Positions 16,299-24,667 of a stretch of DNA of 64,000 nt are shown here, piece by piece. The position numbers were made by a program, and so were the translations under genes. Source of the stretch: Rariglobus hedericola (GTDB lineage: Bacteria > Verrucomicrobiota > Verrucomicrobiia > Opitutales > Opitutaceae); NCBI RefSeq assembly GCF_007559335.1, contig NZ_VMBG01000002.1, positions 984,501 to 1,048,500 of the forward strand. The letters run 5' to 3'. Every line of letters starts with the position of its first letter. Position 1 is the stretch's first letter. The notes beneath the pieces were generated by a model. It saw nothing but the letters and a program-made list of their open reading frames with translations. It was not told where the DNA came from and ran no database searches.

Positions 16299-17336
16299 AT
16301 GAAACGTATTTCCATGCAGGACATCGCGGATGCGGCAGGCGTGTCGCGGATGGCGGTTTCATATGCATTGAGGAATAACCCCAAGGTGCCGGCGACGACC
16401 CGCGAGCACATCAAGAAGATCGCTGAAAGTCTGGGTTACCGGCCCGACCCGCTCATCCAGCGATTGTCGGTGCATCTGGCGAATGCGCGCAGGTCGCCCC
16501 ATGCGGGCTGTATCGGTTATATCACTACGGATCACACCAAGTCGGCTTGGCAGGGGATTCCTGCGTATCGGACTGCGTTCAACGCCGTGGTGGAGCGGGC
16601 GGAACAGCTGGGTTATCGGACTGAGGAATTCTGGCTGGGTGAACTGGGCATGACTGCGGCGAAACTGAGCCGTATTCTCACGCACCGCGGCGTGGCTGGA
16701 ATCGTCATGGCACCCGTGCCGGGAGGGATGAAACCGCCGCGTTTGAAGTGGGCGGATTTTGCGAGTGTGGCGTTGGGATATTCCATGCGTGCACCGGCGG
16801 TGCACCGCGTCGTCAATCATCAGCTGCATACCGGACTCGAGGCGATCCGGCAACTGCAGTCCCTCGGGTATCACCGGATCGGACTTTGCGTGAGCCGCGA
16901 CCAAAATGACCGCGTGGATAACGCCTGGTTACACACGATGCTTTTTCATCATTCGTGTGTCGCGAGTTTACGACGGGTGGCTCCATACATGCCTGATGAG
17001 CTGACACGTGAGGGGATTCTCCGTTGGGTGGCGGACGAGAGTCCTGATTGTTTGCTGGTTCAGGATCAGTTCGTCCGAGTTTATCTGACGGAGGCCGGTT
17101 ACCGCGTGCCAGTGGATTTGGGCGTCGTCATGCTGGACCACAACGCAGCGAACGAGCCCGATTTCGCGGGCATGAAACAGCGGCACGACAAGATTGGCGC
17201 CGCTTGCGTCGATCTCTTGGTGGCCCAGATTCACCGCAATGAAAAAGGCCTGCCCGCGGCACCGCTCACCGTGATGATAGACGGCGAGTGGGTGTCGGGG
17301 GCGACGGTGAAGATGCGCGGGTCGAAGACGGTTTAG
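16299..17336 (+). CDS. LacI-family transcriptional regulator
   Basis: This 345-residue protein starts MKRISMQDIADAAGVSRMAV, with an AGGA ribosome site 4 bases before the ATG. Its recognition helix SRMAVSYALR is the same as in the regulator at 10297-11337, and the two stay collinear to the end (shared blocks RPDPLIQRLS, FWLGE.GMT.AKLSRIL, FAGM.Q.HD.IGAACVD). The effector domain is of the sugar-binding type. The two genes look like an in-window duplication whose copies each kept a divergent PEP-CTERM neighbour and the same operator core. Cross-regulation is therefore likely. Its last 4 bp overlap the end of the convergent GH74-like gene. Confidence 0.9.
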   Translation: MKRISMQDIADAAGVSRMAVSYALRNNPKVPATTREHIKKIAESLGYRPDPLIQRLSVHLANARRSPHAGCIGYITTDHTKSAWQGIPAYRTAFNAVVERAEQLGYRTEEFWLGELGMTAAKLSRILTHRGVAGIVMAPVPGGMKPPRLKWADFASVALGYSMRAPAVHRVVNHQLHTGLEAIRQLQSLGYHRIGLCVSRDQNDRVDNAWLHTMLFHHSCVASLRRVAPYMPDELTREGILRWVADESPDCLLVQDQFVRVYLTEAGYRVPVDLGVVMLDHNAANEPDFAGMKQRHDKIGAACVDLLVAQIHRNEKGLPAAPLTVMIDGEWVSGATVKMRGSKTV

Positions 17337-19519
17337 TTGCCGCGTCCCGAGGAATCGATATCACCGACCATGGCGCCGTTGCCGGTGGTGCCGAAGTAAA
17401 CGCGTCCGAAGACACGGCGGTCAGCAGTCATACAGAACGGAGACTTGCCGATGGCGGGAACACCGAGATCGGTCCACGTCGCGCCGTTGTCGATTGAACG
17501 GAAGAGGCTCTTCTCGACCTCGCCCATTTTGCCGAGGATGTAAACGGCGGGAACTCCGGGATTGGTCGGCGAGGCTTTGCCCACCGCCATGAACTCCGCG
17601 CTGTCGATGCCGGCGATTTTGGTGAACGTCGCGCCGGAATCGATGGAGTGGAATAGACCTTGTTTCGCCATGCCGATCCAGACGTCGCCCTCCTTGCCGG
17701 GGGTGGTTTCGATGGTGAGCGGGTCGGTGGGGTAGGAGTTGGGAAGGCTGGCGGCTTGGACGAACGTCGCGCCGCCGTCGCTGCTTACATGCACGCGACC
17801 GTAATGGTAAACGTAGAATTTTTTTCCGTTCACCTTGTCGGCGGCCAACGGGAAGCGGGGGCCGGTGGAGAAGACGTTGTTGCCACCGATGAGAATGCCC
17901 TTCGGCAACGTGGTGATGGCCGTCCAAGTGTTGCCGCGATCCGTGGAACGGTAGGAGCCGTTTTGCTGGGTGACCCAGACCATGGTCTCGCTGGTGGCGG
18001 AGACGGCGATGCGGCCGCCGGCGGCGTCGGACGGGCTCTTCCACTGAGTGTAGGTGGTGCCGCCGTCGGTGGAGTAGCCGCAGTAGGCGGCGCCGTCCCA
18101 AGAGATGCGACCGACGCGGGCGATGAAGTTGGGGTTGGTTTCCTGAACGGCCACACCGGTCATGTTGCCGCTGCCGCTGATGGTCTTGGTGAAGATGTGG
18201 GGGAAGAACTTCATCATGCCTACGACGGGCGACTCGGTGATCGATTTGTGGTCCCAGCCGCCGATGTCGGCGACCGAGGAGTGGAGAACGTTGGTGCCCG
18301 AGCCGGGGGAAAGCAGGTTGCCGATGTAAACGGTTTCCTCATGGCCTGTGGATTGCGACTTCCAGGTGACCGAAGGCGAGGCCCACACGTCATCGGTTTT
18401 GTAGGCGAAGAAAAAATCGGTGAACCAGACGGTGGCTGGCTTGAAGGGATCCCAGCAGAACGTGCTCGTGGCCTGGCCGATGGAGGAGGCATACCACGGG
18501 GATTCGGACTTGTCGTGGGACTTGTTCATCATGGCCCAAGTTACACCGCCGTCCTTGCTGCGGTAGTGGTTGAATTGATACGGGGAAAACGAGCAGCTGC
18601 TGACGACGACCTGGTCTTTGTTCTGCGGGTTGACGGCGACGGCTGAGTAAGTGCCGGGCGTGGGCGGGCTGATGGTGGTCCAGGCGTTGTTGCTCCATTT
18701 GAACACGCCACCGTTGGGCTTGCCGGTCCAAGGGTTGCCGGCCGTCACATAGAGGACGCCGCTGGAGTGGAGGCTGACGCGGGTGGCGGTGACCGGGCTG
18801 CCGGGCATGAGGGTGAACGTCGCGCCGCCGTCGGTGCTGAGCTGCACGCCTTGCGAGGTGCCGATGTAGATCGTGCGGGTGACGCCGTTGACCATGCCGC
18901 CACTGGGATCGAAGAGGACGAAGTTACCGCAGAGGTCATTCACTTTTTCCCACGAGCCGGGCGCGCCGCCGCGGGTGGTCTTAAACGTGCCGTTGGTCTC
19001 GGTGACCTGCGCATCCTTGGCACCGCGCGTGGTGACATAAACGACGGAGCTGTTGTTCGGATCCACGGCGATGCGCTGGCCGGCGCCCTGCTCCTTGTTG
19101 GGATTCACATCGAGGCGGATCTGGCAGTCGCCCCATGTGTTGCCGCGATCAACGGATTTGAGAACCGTGCCGTCCACGGACCACGCGCCGCCGGTGGTGA
19201 GGTAGAGTGTGTTGCCGGTGGCGTCACTGGGATCGAACGCCAGACGGGCGGCGGCGCTACGGTTTTCCCAACCCTTGGGACCGTTTTTGTAGAGCAGGCC
19301 TTCCCAGCGTTGTTCGGTCGCGTTCCAGCGGTAAGGCGTGCCGACGTCGGTGGTGATGAAGTAGAGGTTCTTCACCTTGGGATGCGCCTGGATGGTGGTG
19401 GTTGCACCGCCGCCGCCGACGCGAACCGGTTTCCACGTGTAGGATTGGGCGTGGGTGCAGCCGGTGAAGGCGGCGATCGCAAGGGCTCCGGCAAGCAGGG
19501 TTTTGGTGAACGATTTCAT
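17333..19519 (-). CDS. GH74-like beta-propeller, probable lipoprotein
   Basis: This 728-residue exported propeller has an N-terminal hydrophobic segment that ends in AAFTGCTHAQ, a near-lipobox with Cys at about residue 21, so lipid anchoring is possible. The mature start YTWKPVRVGGGGATT followed by TTDVGTPYRW matches the GH74 opening, in which the Asp of TD-V/I-G is catalytic. About eight Asp boxes follow (KSVDRGNTW, RSKDGGVTW, RSTDRGNTW, RSIDNGATW). The C-terminus ADRRVFGRVYFGTTGNG is the usual GH74 end motif. The family cleaves the beta-1,4-glucan backbone of xyloglucan; this substrate is a family inference. The gene is 25 bp downstream of the SGNH esterase gene and is likely co-transcribed with it. 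It overlaps the convergent LacI gene by 4 bp. Confidence 0.85.
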   Translation of the reverse strand: MKSFTKTLLAGALAIAAFTGCTHAQSYTWKPVRVGGGGATTTIQAHPKVKNLYFITTDVGTPYRWNATEQRWEGLLYKNGPKGWENRSAAARLAFDPSDATGNTLYLTTGGAWSVDGTVLKSVDRGNTWGDCQIRLDVNPNKEQGAGQRIAVDPNNSSVVYVTTRGAKDAQVTETNGTFKTTRGGAPGSWEKVNDLCGNFVLFDPSGGMVNGVTRTIYIGTSQGVQLSTDGGATFTLMPGSPVTATRVSLHSSGVLYVTAGNPWTGKPNGGVFKWSNNAWTTISPPTPGTYSAVAVNPQNKDQVVVSSCSFSPYQFNHYRSKDGGVTWAMMNKSHDKSESPWYASSIGQATSTFCWDPFKPATVWFTDFFFAYKTDDVWASPSVTWKSQSTGHEETVYIGNLLSPGSGTNVLHSSVADIGGWDHKSITESPVVGMMKFFPHIFTKTISGSGNMTGVAVQETNPNFIARVGRISWDGAAYCGYSTDGGTTYTQWKSPSDAAGGRIAVSATSETMVWVTQQNGSYRSTDRGNTWTAITTLPKGILIGGNNVFSTGPRFPLAADKVNGKKFYVYHYGRVHVSSDGGATFVQAASLPNSYPTDPLTIETTPGKEGDVWIGMAKQGLFHSIDSGATFTKIAGIDSAEFMAVGKASPTNPGVPAVYILGKMGEVEKSLFRSIDNGATWTDLGVPAIGKSPFCMTADRRVFGRVYFGTTGNGAMVGDIDSSGRGN

Positions 19520-19544
19520 GGTATCAAAAGGGTGGGGTCAGGGC

Positions 19545-20312
19545 TCAGGGTTTCAGCAAGGCGGTCACGGCGGGCTGGATGGCGTCGGCCAGAATCGTGT
19601 AGCCCTCGGTGGAAAGATGAACTTGGTCGGACTTGAAGAGAGCCGGCGTGATGGTGCCTCCCGCGTTTAGGAATTTGGCGGAGGCGTCGATGAACTGGAT
19701 TTTGCTTTTGGAGGCGTAGGCGGACAGCTCCTTGTTGAGCGCGGCGGTGCGATTGGTGAAAAACGCGTTCTGGCGCGGGAGCACGCCGAGCAGCAGAACT
19801 TTGGCGGCCGGGGCCTTGGCGTGAATAAGGCCGACGATCTTCGCGACGCCTTCGGTGATCTCGGCATCGGTGCCGGAGTTGTGGTCGCTGTAGATGTTGT
19901 TCGTGCCGATCATGAGCACGACGAGCTTGGGGTTGAGGTTGTCGATCTCTCCGTTTTCGAGACGCCAGATGACCTGCCTCGTGCTGTTACCGCCGATACC
20001 GTAGTTGGCGGCTTTCAGCGGGGCGAAGCGGGCGTCCCAAACGGTTTTGCCTTCTTTGTCCCAGAGCGCGGTGAGTGAGTCGCCGAGAAACAGGATGTCC
20101 ACGCCGCCCTGTGCGGTGCGGGCGAGGAGTTTTTGGTGAAGGCCGGCCCAACCGGATGCCCAGCCTTTGTAGAAACCCCAGCCGGCTTCGGACGGTTTTG
20201 CTTTGGGCGGAAAATCGTCGGTGGGTTGGGCCAGCGCGCGGCCGGTGAGTGCGGCGAGCACGAGGCCGGTGAACGCAAGACGGCAAAAACGAAAGAAGGC
20301 GGGTGACTTCAT
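19545..20312 (-). CDS. Secreted SGNH/GDSL-family esterase
   Basis: This 255-residue protein has a signal peptide ending at ALA (about residue 28). All four SGNH blocks are present: FLGDSLT with the nucleophile Ser79, NYGIGGNST with the oxyanion Gly at about 105, IGTNN with Asn at about 138, and DQVHLS with Asp229 and His232. The sequence style matches PAF-acetylhydrolase-IB-like bacterial members, several of which are carbohydrate acetyl esterases. Removal of O-acetyl groups from plant polysaccharide is the likely role. A TGTTYRAACA-type site lies 103 bp upstream, and a GH74-like gene follows after 25 bp, so this pair probably forms its own transcript. Confidence 0.88.
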   Translation of the reverse strand: MKSPAFFRFCRLAFTGLVLAALTGRALAQPTDDFPPKAKPSEAGWGFYKGWASGWAGLHQKLLARTAQGGVDILFLGDSLTALWDKEGKTVWDARFAPLKAANYGIGGNSTRQVIWRLENGEIDNLNPKLVVLMIGTNNIYSDHNSGTDAEITEGVAKIVGLIHAKAPAAKVLLLGVLPRQNAFFTNRTAALNKELSAYASKSKIQFIDASAKFLNAGGTITPALFKSDQVHLSTEGYTILADAIQPAVTALLKP

Positions 20313-20414
20313 GGGGCAAAGCGGTGGCTACGGGGCAGGGAAGTCTTGATGTATCCAAAAAATACCCGCGCAAAGCCCTCCTCGAATCAGAGGATGGAGA
20401 TTTTCTTGGAAATT

Positions 20415-20424
20415 CGTTTGAACA
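20415..20424. promoter_or_regulatory. Operator-like palindrome CGTTTGAACA
   Basis: The site sits in the 144-bp gap after the glycosidase gene and 103 bp before the SGNH esterase start. It differs from TGTTTGAACA at the first base only, and suggests an internal promoter for the esterase/GH74-like pair. Confidence 0.5.
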
Positions 20425-20456
20425 AACCGAATTGCCTTGGGCGAAAGCAGGTGGAT

Positions 20457-22292
20457 TTACGTTGGGGGCTCTCGCACTATATAACCCAGCGCCGGAATTC
20501 GCGTGCCCCCGGCATCGAAGTCGGCCGCGGACAGGTTGACGAACAAGGTCAGTCCGTTCGCGAAGGAAGCTGACTCGACGTTGTCAGATAAAATGTGGTG
20601 CGAGGTCATTTCACTGGTGCCGATGCGTTCGTGCCAGTGATCAACGATGAAGGATTCCTGAAATGCGGAGCGGCTCAGATCCCACTCGGCTTGAGAGGCG
20701 AAATACCAGCGAACCTGATAGCCCCGGAGCATCTGGAGCAGCCATTGGCGGCGAAGATTCTCGGGCGAGGTTTTGGTCGAATCGGAAACCGCGTAGGAGA
20801 TCACGGCATCGTGATATACCAGCGGCCACAGGGGAATGGTTTCACCGGGGATGTGTTCCTGGTCGAAGGGCAGCAGGAAGTCGGTGAACGGCACGCCGAA
20901 GTCAGAGCCACCTTCGCTGCCGAGAACCACGCCCTGTTGTTTGTAGAAATCAAGGAGCGCGATCTTGCCCTCTTCATCCTGCGTGCGCGTCTGGGTGTGG
21001 CCCGGTTCGTAGGATTCGTAGAATTGCACGGCGGTCGTGGTGTCACAGTAAACGGCGCGCAACGGGAGCGTGCGAAGCTGTTCCCAGTTGCGGCGCAGGT
21101 AAGCGAGACTGGCCCGCGAGTTGAGAATGTAGGCCTGCCCGCCGGCCCAGTAGCCGCCAGGCATGGGTGCGCCTGATGACGTGCGCACGACGCCTTGGGG
21201 CCAACTCGGGGATTGGGCGTAGATGTCCTGGTAGTTGTCGTGAACACCAATGGTAAGCGGATCGGGTTGCGCAAGGAGCGTTTTGAACTCGTCGGGTGTG
21301 CCGAGTGCGGATTCGGGCGGCCAGATGTCGGGGTGCGACTCGTCGTAGCCGCCGCGAATCCAGCCGCAGAGTGTGATGAGACTGCGTTGCAGGCCGGCGG
21401 TTTTCATCTGTCTGACCAGCTTGAGCACGTCGGCATGAGTGAGGTGAACCTTGAGCGAGGAAGTTTGATCACCTTCGGCCGCGGGCAGCATGCGGTCCGC
21501 GCGGCGCTCCGGATGAAGCGTGCGTGCCTGCCAGAAAAATACGGCGCGACTGCCGATCAAGTTTTTGAGCGCGGGGGTCGTCTTAAATTTTTCGGCGAGC
21601 GAACGGAAAAAGCCTTTGGTCTTCGCGTAGACGCGGAACGTTTTGGCGAGCTCGACGTAGTTGCCGCGAATGAAGCGAAAGCGCACGGCGCGTCGTCCCT
21701 GCCAGCGGCCGAGTGATTTCAGCCAGCCGGTCGTGGCGGTCATGGTGGCCGCCATCACGCCCGCGTCCTGATAGCCCTCGTCCACGATGCTGATCCAACC
21801 GTGTTCGCCGCGCAGCCCGCCGAACCAGCGCATGGTGAGATGCGCGGGAAACACCCAGAAATGGCGGCCGGTGAGCGGTTTTTTTATCCAACGACCTACG
21901 CCTTGCGGAACGACGAGGCTTTCGGTTTGTAGTGGTGGAGGAAATACGAGGCTTGGCAGCGATTCGTCGACATGGATGATGCGGATCTCGAACCAAGGAC
22001 CGTCGAGACGGAACTCGCAGTCGAAGGTGCCCACCGGTTGGCCCTCGCGACCGAGCAACGTGAAGCGGATGGTATTGTCGCTTTCCAGAGTTCCTTGAAA
22101 GCGTCCAGGGAATTGTTCGCAGAGAGAACGGTCGGTGCGAAGCCACACATGACCGACCTCGATGGCACCGTCTTCCTGAAAGGCGACGGAACCCATGTGC
22201 CATGAAGTGCCGTTGGTTTTGTCGCGGATGTCGGCCGAGGCATCAGCGTTGACGGTGACGGAGAGGAATTCGTTTTCGGCGAACCAGAGCAT
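20457..22292 (-). CDS. Glycoside hydrolase-like protein, family uncertain (DUF5696-like)
   Basis: This 611-residue protein has no signal peptide. An N-terminal beta-sandwich (about 1-210, with FEIRIIHVDESLPSLVFPP) is followed by a (beta/alpha)8-barrel-like region. There, SLITLCGWIRGGYDESHPD (about 310), IGVHDNYQDIY (about 350), RAVYCDTTTAVQFYESYEP (about 410) and LGSEGGSDF (about 450) look like successive barrel strands with acidic residues at their ends. This pattern recalls GH101/DUF5696-type and alpha-galactosidase-clan enzymes, but I cannot place it in a numbered family. The Asp of YCDT and Glu of GSEGG are the best catalytic candidates. The gene starts 3 bp after the stop of the upstream GH74-like gene, so the two are almost certainly one transcript. 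The context points to intracellular trimming of oligosaccharides. Confidence 0.6.
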   Translation of the reverse strand: MLWFAENEFLSVTVNADASADIRDKTNGTSWHMGSVAFQEDGAIEVGHVWLRTDRSLCEQFPGRFQGTLESDNTIRFTLLGREGQPVGTFDCEFRLDGPWFEIRIIHVDESLPSLVFPPPLQTESLVVPQGVGRWIKKPLTGRHFWVFPAHLTMRWFGGLRGEHGWISIVDEGYQDAGVMAATMTATTGWLKSLGRWQGRRAVRFRFIRGNYVELAKTFRVYAKTKGFFRSLAEKFKTTPALKNLIGSRAVFFWQARTLHPERRADRMLPAAEGDQTSSLKVHLTHADVLKLVRQMKTAGLQRSLITLCGWIRGGYDESHPDIWPPESALGTPDEFKTLLAQPDPLTIGVHDNYQDIYAQSPSWPQGVVRTSSGAPMPGGYWAGGQAYILNSRASLAYLRRNWEQLRTLPLRAVYCDTTTAVQFYESYEPGHTQTRTQDEEGKIALLDFYKQQGVVLGSEGGSDFGVPFTDFLLPFDQEHIPGETIPLWPLVYHDAVISYAVSDSTKTSPENLRRQWLLQMLRGYQVRWYFASQAEWDLSRSAFQESFIVDHWHERIGTSEMTSHHILSDNVESASFANGLTLFVNLSAADFDAGGTRIPALGYIVREPPT

Positions 22293-22295
22293 GGA

Positions 22296-24479
22296 TCAGC
22301 GCGGGGATTTTTTTCCGTAGTAGATGCCGGTGCTGGATTCGAGGAACACGGTTCCGTGGGTGCGGCGGTCGCCAGTCATATAAACCCATCCATTCGGATA
22401 GGGACGACGGATGTCGATCTTGATCCAGCTGGCGCCGCGGTTGTCGGAGCGGAAGATGTGCTCCGCTTTGTCGTTATCGACTTTGCCGGCAAGATAGAGC
22501 GACGGGGTGGTGGCGTTCGGGCCTTTGCCGATGGCGACGATGCCGGCGGACTGGATGTTGGACAGGCGCTTCCACGTGGAGCCGCCGTCGGTCGAGTGCC
22601 AGAGGCCGATGCCTTTGAATGAGAGCCACAGTTCTCCTTCTTTAGTAAAGTCGGCGACGAGGTTGGCGTTGATGTTTTTAGGGAGGTTCGTGGCGACCTC
22701 GGTGAACGTGGCTCCGCTGTCGGTGCTGCGATAAAACGAGCCGGCTTTGTGATGATAGAAGTAAAAGGTTTTTCCGTTCACGCGATCCGAACAAAGCGGA
22801 CTCATGAAGTAAAAAATACTGAAGCCAAGGTGAGCGGGCGCGTCGTCGGGCAGGCCGGCGCTGAGCGTCCACGTGGCCCCCAGATCGTGGGAATAGTATA
22901 TCTTGTGCTCCGAATAACCGGTGGCCCAGACGAGATTGCGGCTGGTGGCGGAGACGGCGATGCGGCCGCCTTGGTTTTTGGGCAGTCGCTCGACGTTGGG
23001 GAAGGTGACGAACGTTGCACCGCCGTCGGTGGTGTAGCCGCCGCTACCCGGGCCGTTCCATCCGGTCGGGCCGACGAAGGCGGCGAAGTTGGGATCGCTC
23101 TCTTGGAAATCGGCGCCGTCGATCTGGATGTGAGTTTCGTAGCGCTTGAGCGGAAGCTGCGTCGGCCAGTCGGTGAGAGAGGTGTGGCGGAAACCATAGA
23201 CATCGGCCGCGCCGCTGTAGAGCAGCGTGGGGCCGGAGGGCGGAGTGATGAGCGCGGCGGTGCCGACGGTTTCCTCGTGGCCGGAGGTGTAGCTCTCCCA
23301 GTGCACGACCTTGGCGTAAATGTTGTCGGTCTTCCACGTCATGAAAGCGTCGCTTTCCCAGACCACGCCCTGGCGAAACGGATCGAAGCGCAGGTGTTTT
23401 CCGCCCCAGCCGAATTGAGATTGGTTGGATGCGTTATACCAATCGGGAGTGGCGTGGGTGGATTGATTGACGCCGTGTTTGGCGATGTAGGCCCACGTCT
23501 CGCCGCCGTCGGTCGAGTAGCACGGGCGGTAGTTTTCCATCGCGAGGATGTTTCGCTTGTTGAACGGATCGACCTGGACCGTGGTGAAGCCGCGCGGGCC
23601 GTTGGCGAGTTCGGCCGGAGTAATGGTGCTCCACGTGCCGGCAGTGCCGCCGGTGTATTTGGTGAGTCCTCCGAGACGGCTCGCGCAGTAGAGCACGCCG
23701 TCGGGATCGACGTCGGCGTTGGAAACGTTGGCGGGAGCGCCGGGCATCTCGGCCCACGTTTCGCCGCCATCCTCGGTTTTGTAGAGCGGCGAGCCGAGCG
23801 GAGAAAGGTAGGCGCGTTTGGTGCGCTTGGGATTTCCGACGATGCCGGAGGAGCGATCAAGGATCACGAGCACGGTGCCGGCGGCGCCCTGGCCTTTGCC
23901 TAGTTTGGATTGGTCGCCCTGGGGGGCGCCGGGGAGCTTGGTCCAGTTGACGCCGCCATCGGTGCTGCGCCAGAGACCGTTGCGGGCGGCGAAGTAAACG
24001 ACCTGACCGTTGGCGGGATCGACGGCGAGACGGTTGTTCCAGCCCTGGGCGCCGTTGCTGCAGTTAAAGAAAGAGGTTTCGGATGCGGTCCAGGTCTCGC
24101 CGCGATCCACGGATTTCATGATCTTGCCGGTGAGTTTCCCGTCGGAGCTGCCCACGCCGGCGTAAACAATATTTCCGGTGGTATCGGACGGATCGACGGC
24201 GAGGGCATCGATGCCCTGCTGGGCACCGTGGTAATTCATGGTGGGAATCCAGCGCTTGTTTTTTTCATCCCATCGATCCACGCCGCCGACATCGGCGCCG
24301 AGGTAGATGACGTCCTTCACCTTTGGGTGAATGACGAGATTGGTGATGTTGCCGGTTCCTCCGATGGGGACTTGTCCCCACGCGTAGGATTCGGTCGTGT
24401 AAGCGTGGGCGGACTGGATCGAGACGCCGGCGAGCGGAATGCAGACGGAGAGAAGGGGCGGGATGAAACGATGAAGCAT
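22296..24479 (-). CDS. Secreted GH74-like beta-propeller
   Basis: This 727-residue protein has a signal peptide ending QSAHA (about residue 26). The opening YAWGQVPIGGTGNIT with GADVGGVDRW matches the GH74 start and keeps the Asp of DVGG. About nine Asp boxes follow (KSVDRGETW, KTEDGGETW, YSTDGGETW, RSTDSGATF, HSTDGGSTW). The C-terminal TGDRRTHGTVFLESSTG is a diverged form of the family's end motif. A xyloglucanase or a related backbone-cleaving enzyme is the best guess. It is 3 bp upstream of the glycosidase gene at 20457-22292. The 188-bp region before it carries several inverted repeats but no clear TGTTYRAACA site. Confidence 0.82.
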   Translation of the reverse strand: MLHRFIPPLLSVCIPLAGVSIQSAHAYTTESYAWGQVPIGGTGNITNLVIHPKVKDVIYLGADVGGVDRWDEKNKRWIPTMNYHGAQQGIDALAVDPSDTTGNIVYAGVGSSDGKLTGKIMKSVDRGETWTASETSFFNCSNGAQGWNNRLAVDPANGQVVYFAARNGLWRSTDGGVNWTKLPGAPQGDQSKLGKGQGAAGTVLVILDRSSGIVGNPKRTKRAYLSPLGSPLYKTEDGGETWAEMPGAPANVSNADVDPDGVLYCASRLGGLTKYTGGTAGTWSTITPAELANGPRGFTTVQVDPFNKRNILAMENYRPCYSTDGGETWAYIAKHGVNQSTHATPDWYNASNQSQFGWGGKHLRFDPFRQGVVWESDAFMTWKTDNIYAKVVHWESYTSGHEETVGTAALITPPSGPTLLYSGAADVYGFRHTSLTDWPTQLPLKRYETHIQIDGADFQESDPNFAAFVGPTGWNGPGSGGYTTDGGATFVTFPNVERLPKNQGGRIAVSATSRNLVWATGYSEHKIYYSHDLGATWTLSAGLPDDAPAHLGFSIFYFMSPLCSDRVNGKTFYFYHHKAGSFYRSTDSGATFTEVATNLPKNINANLVADFTKEGELWLSFKGIGLWHSTDGGSTWKRLSNIQSAGIVAIGKGPNATTPSLYLAGKVDNDKAEHIFRSDNRGASWIKIDIRRPYPNGWVYMTGDRRTHGTVFLESSTGIYYGKKSPR

Positions 24480-24539
24480 ATTCGACGTGGGGCGGCTGTT
24501 GGTGGGCAGGACGGAGGATTTTTGACGAAGTAATAGCTT

Positions 24540-24645
24540 GGTCCGCTCTGGTTGAGGCCAACAGGGCGGACCGGAGGCTCGCGATTTCTCTCATCAAATT
24601 GACGAAGCAAATTTGAGATCAGCGTATCTACTTCCCTGATACGAA
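24540..24645. other. Hairpins in the gap between GH74-like and PEP-CTERM genes
   Basis: Three inverted repeats lie in the 188-bp gap: an 11-bp stem with one wobble pair (24540-24550 with 24562-24572), a TCAAATT/AATTTGA repeat near 24595-24615, and CGTATC/GATACG near 24625-24645. The first could end the PEP-CTERM transcript, though it lacks a T-run. The second could be an operator for the gene at 24479. Confidence 0.35.
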
Positions 24646-24667
24646 TGGGCCGCCTTCGGTCAGGTGA

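Noticed and set aside
17333-17336. Overlap of LacI and GH74-like genes as a sign of fusion or frameshift
   Set aside because: The genes are convergent and both reading frames end properly; only the stop codons overlap. The same holds for 27553-27563.
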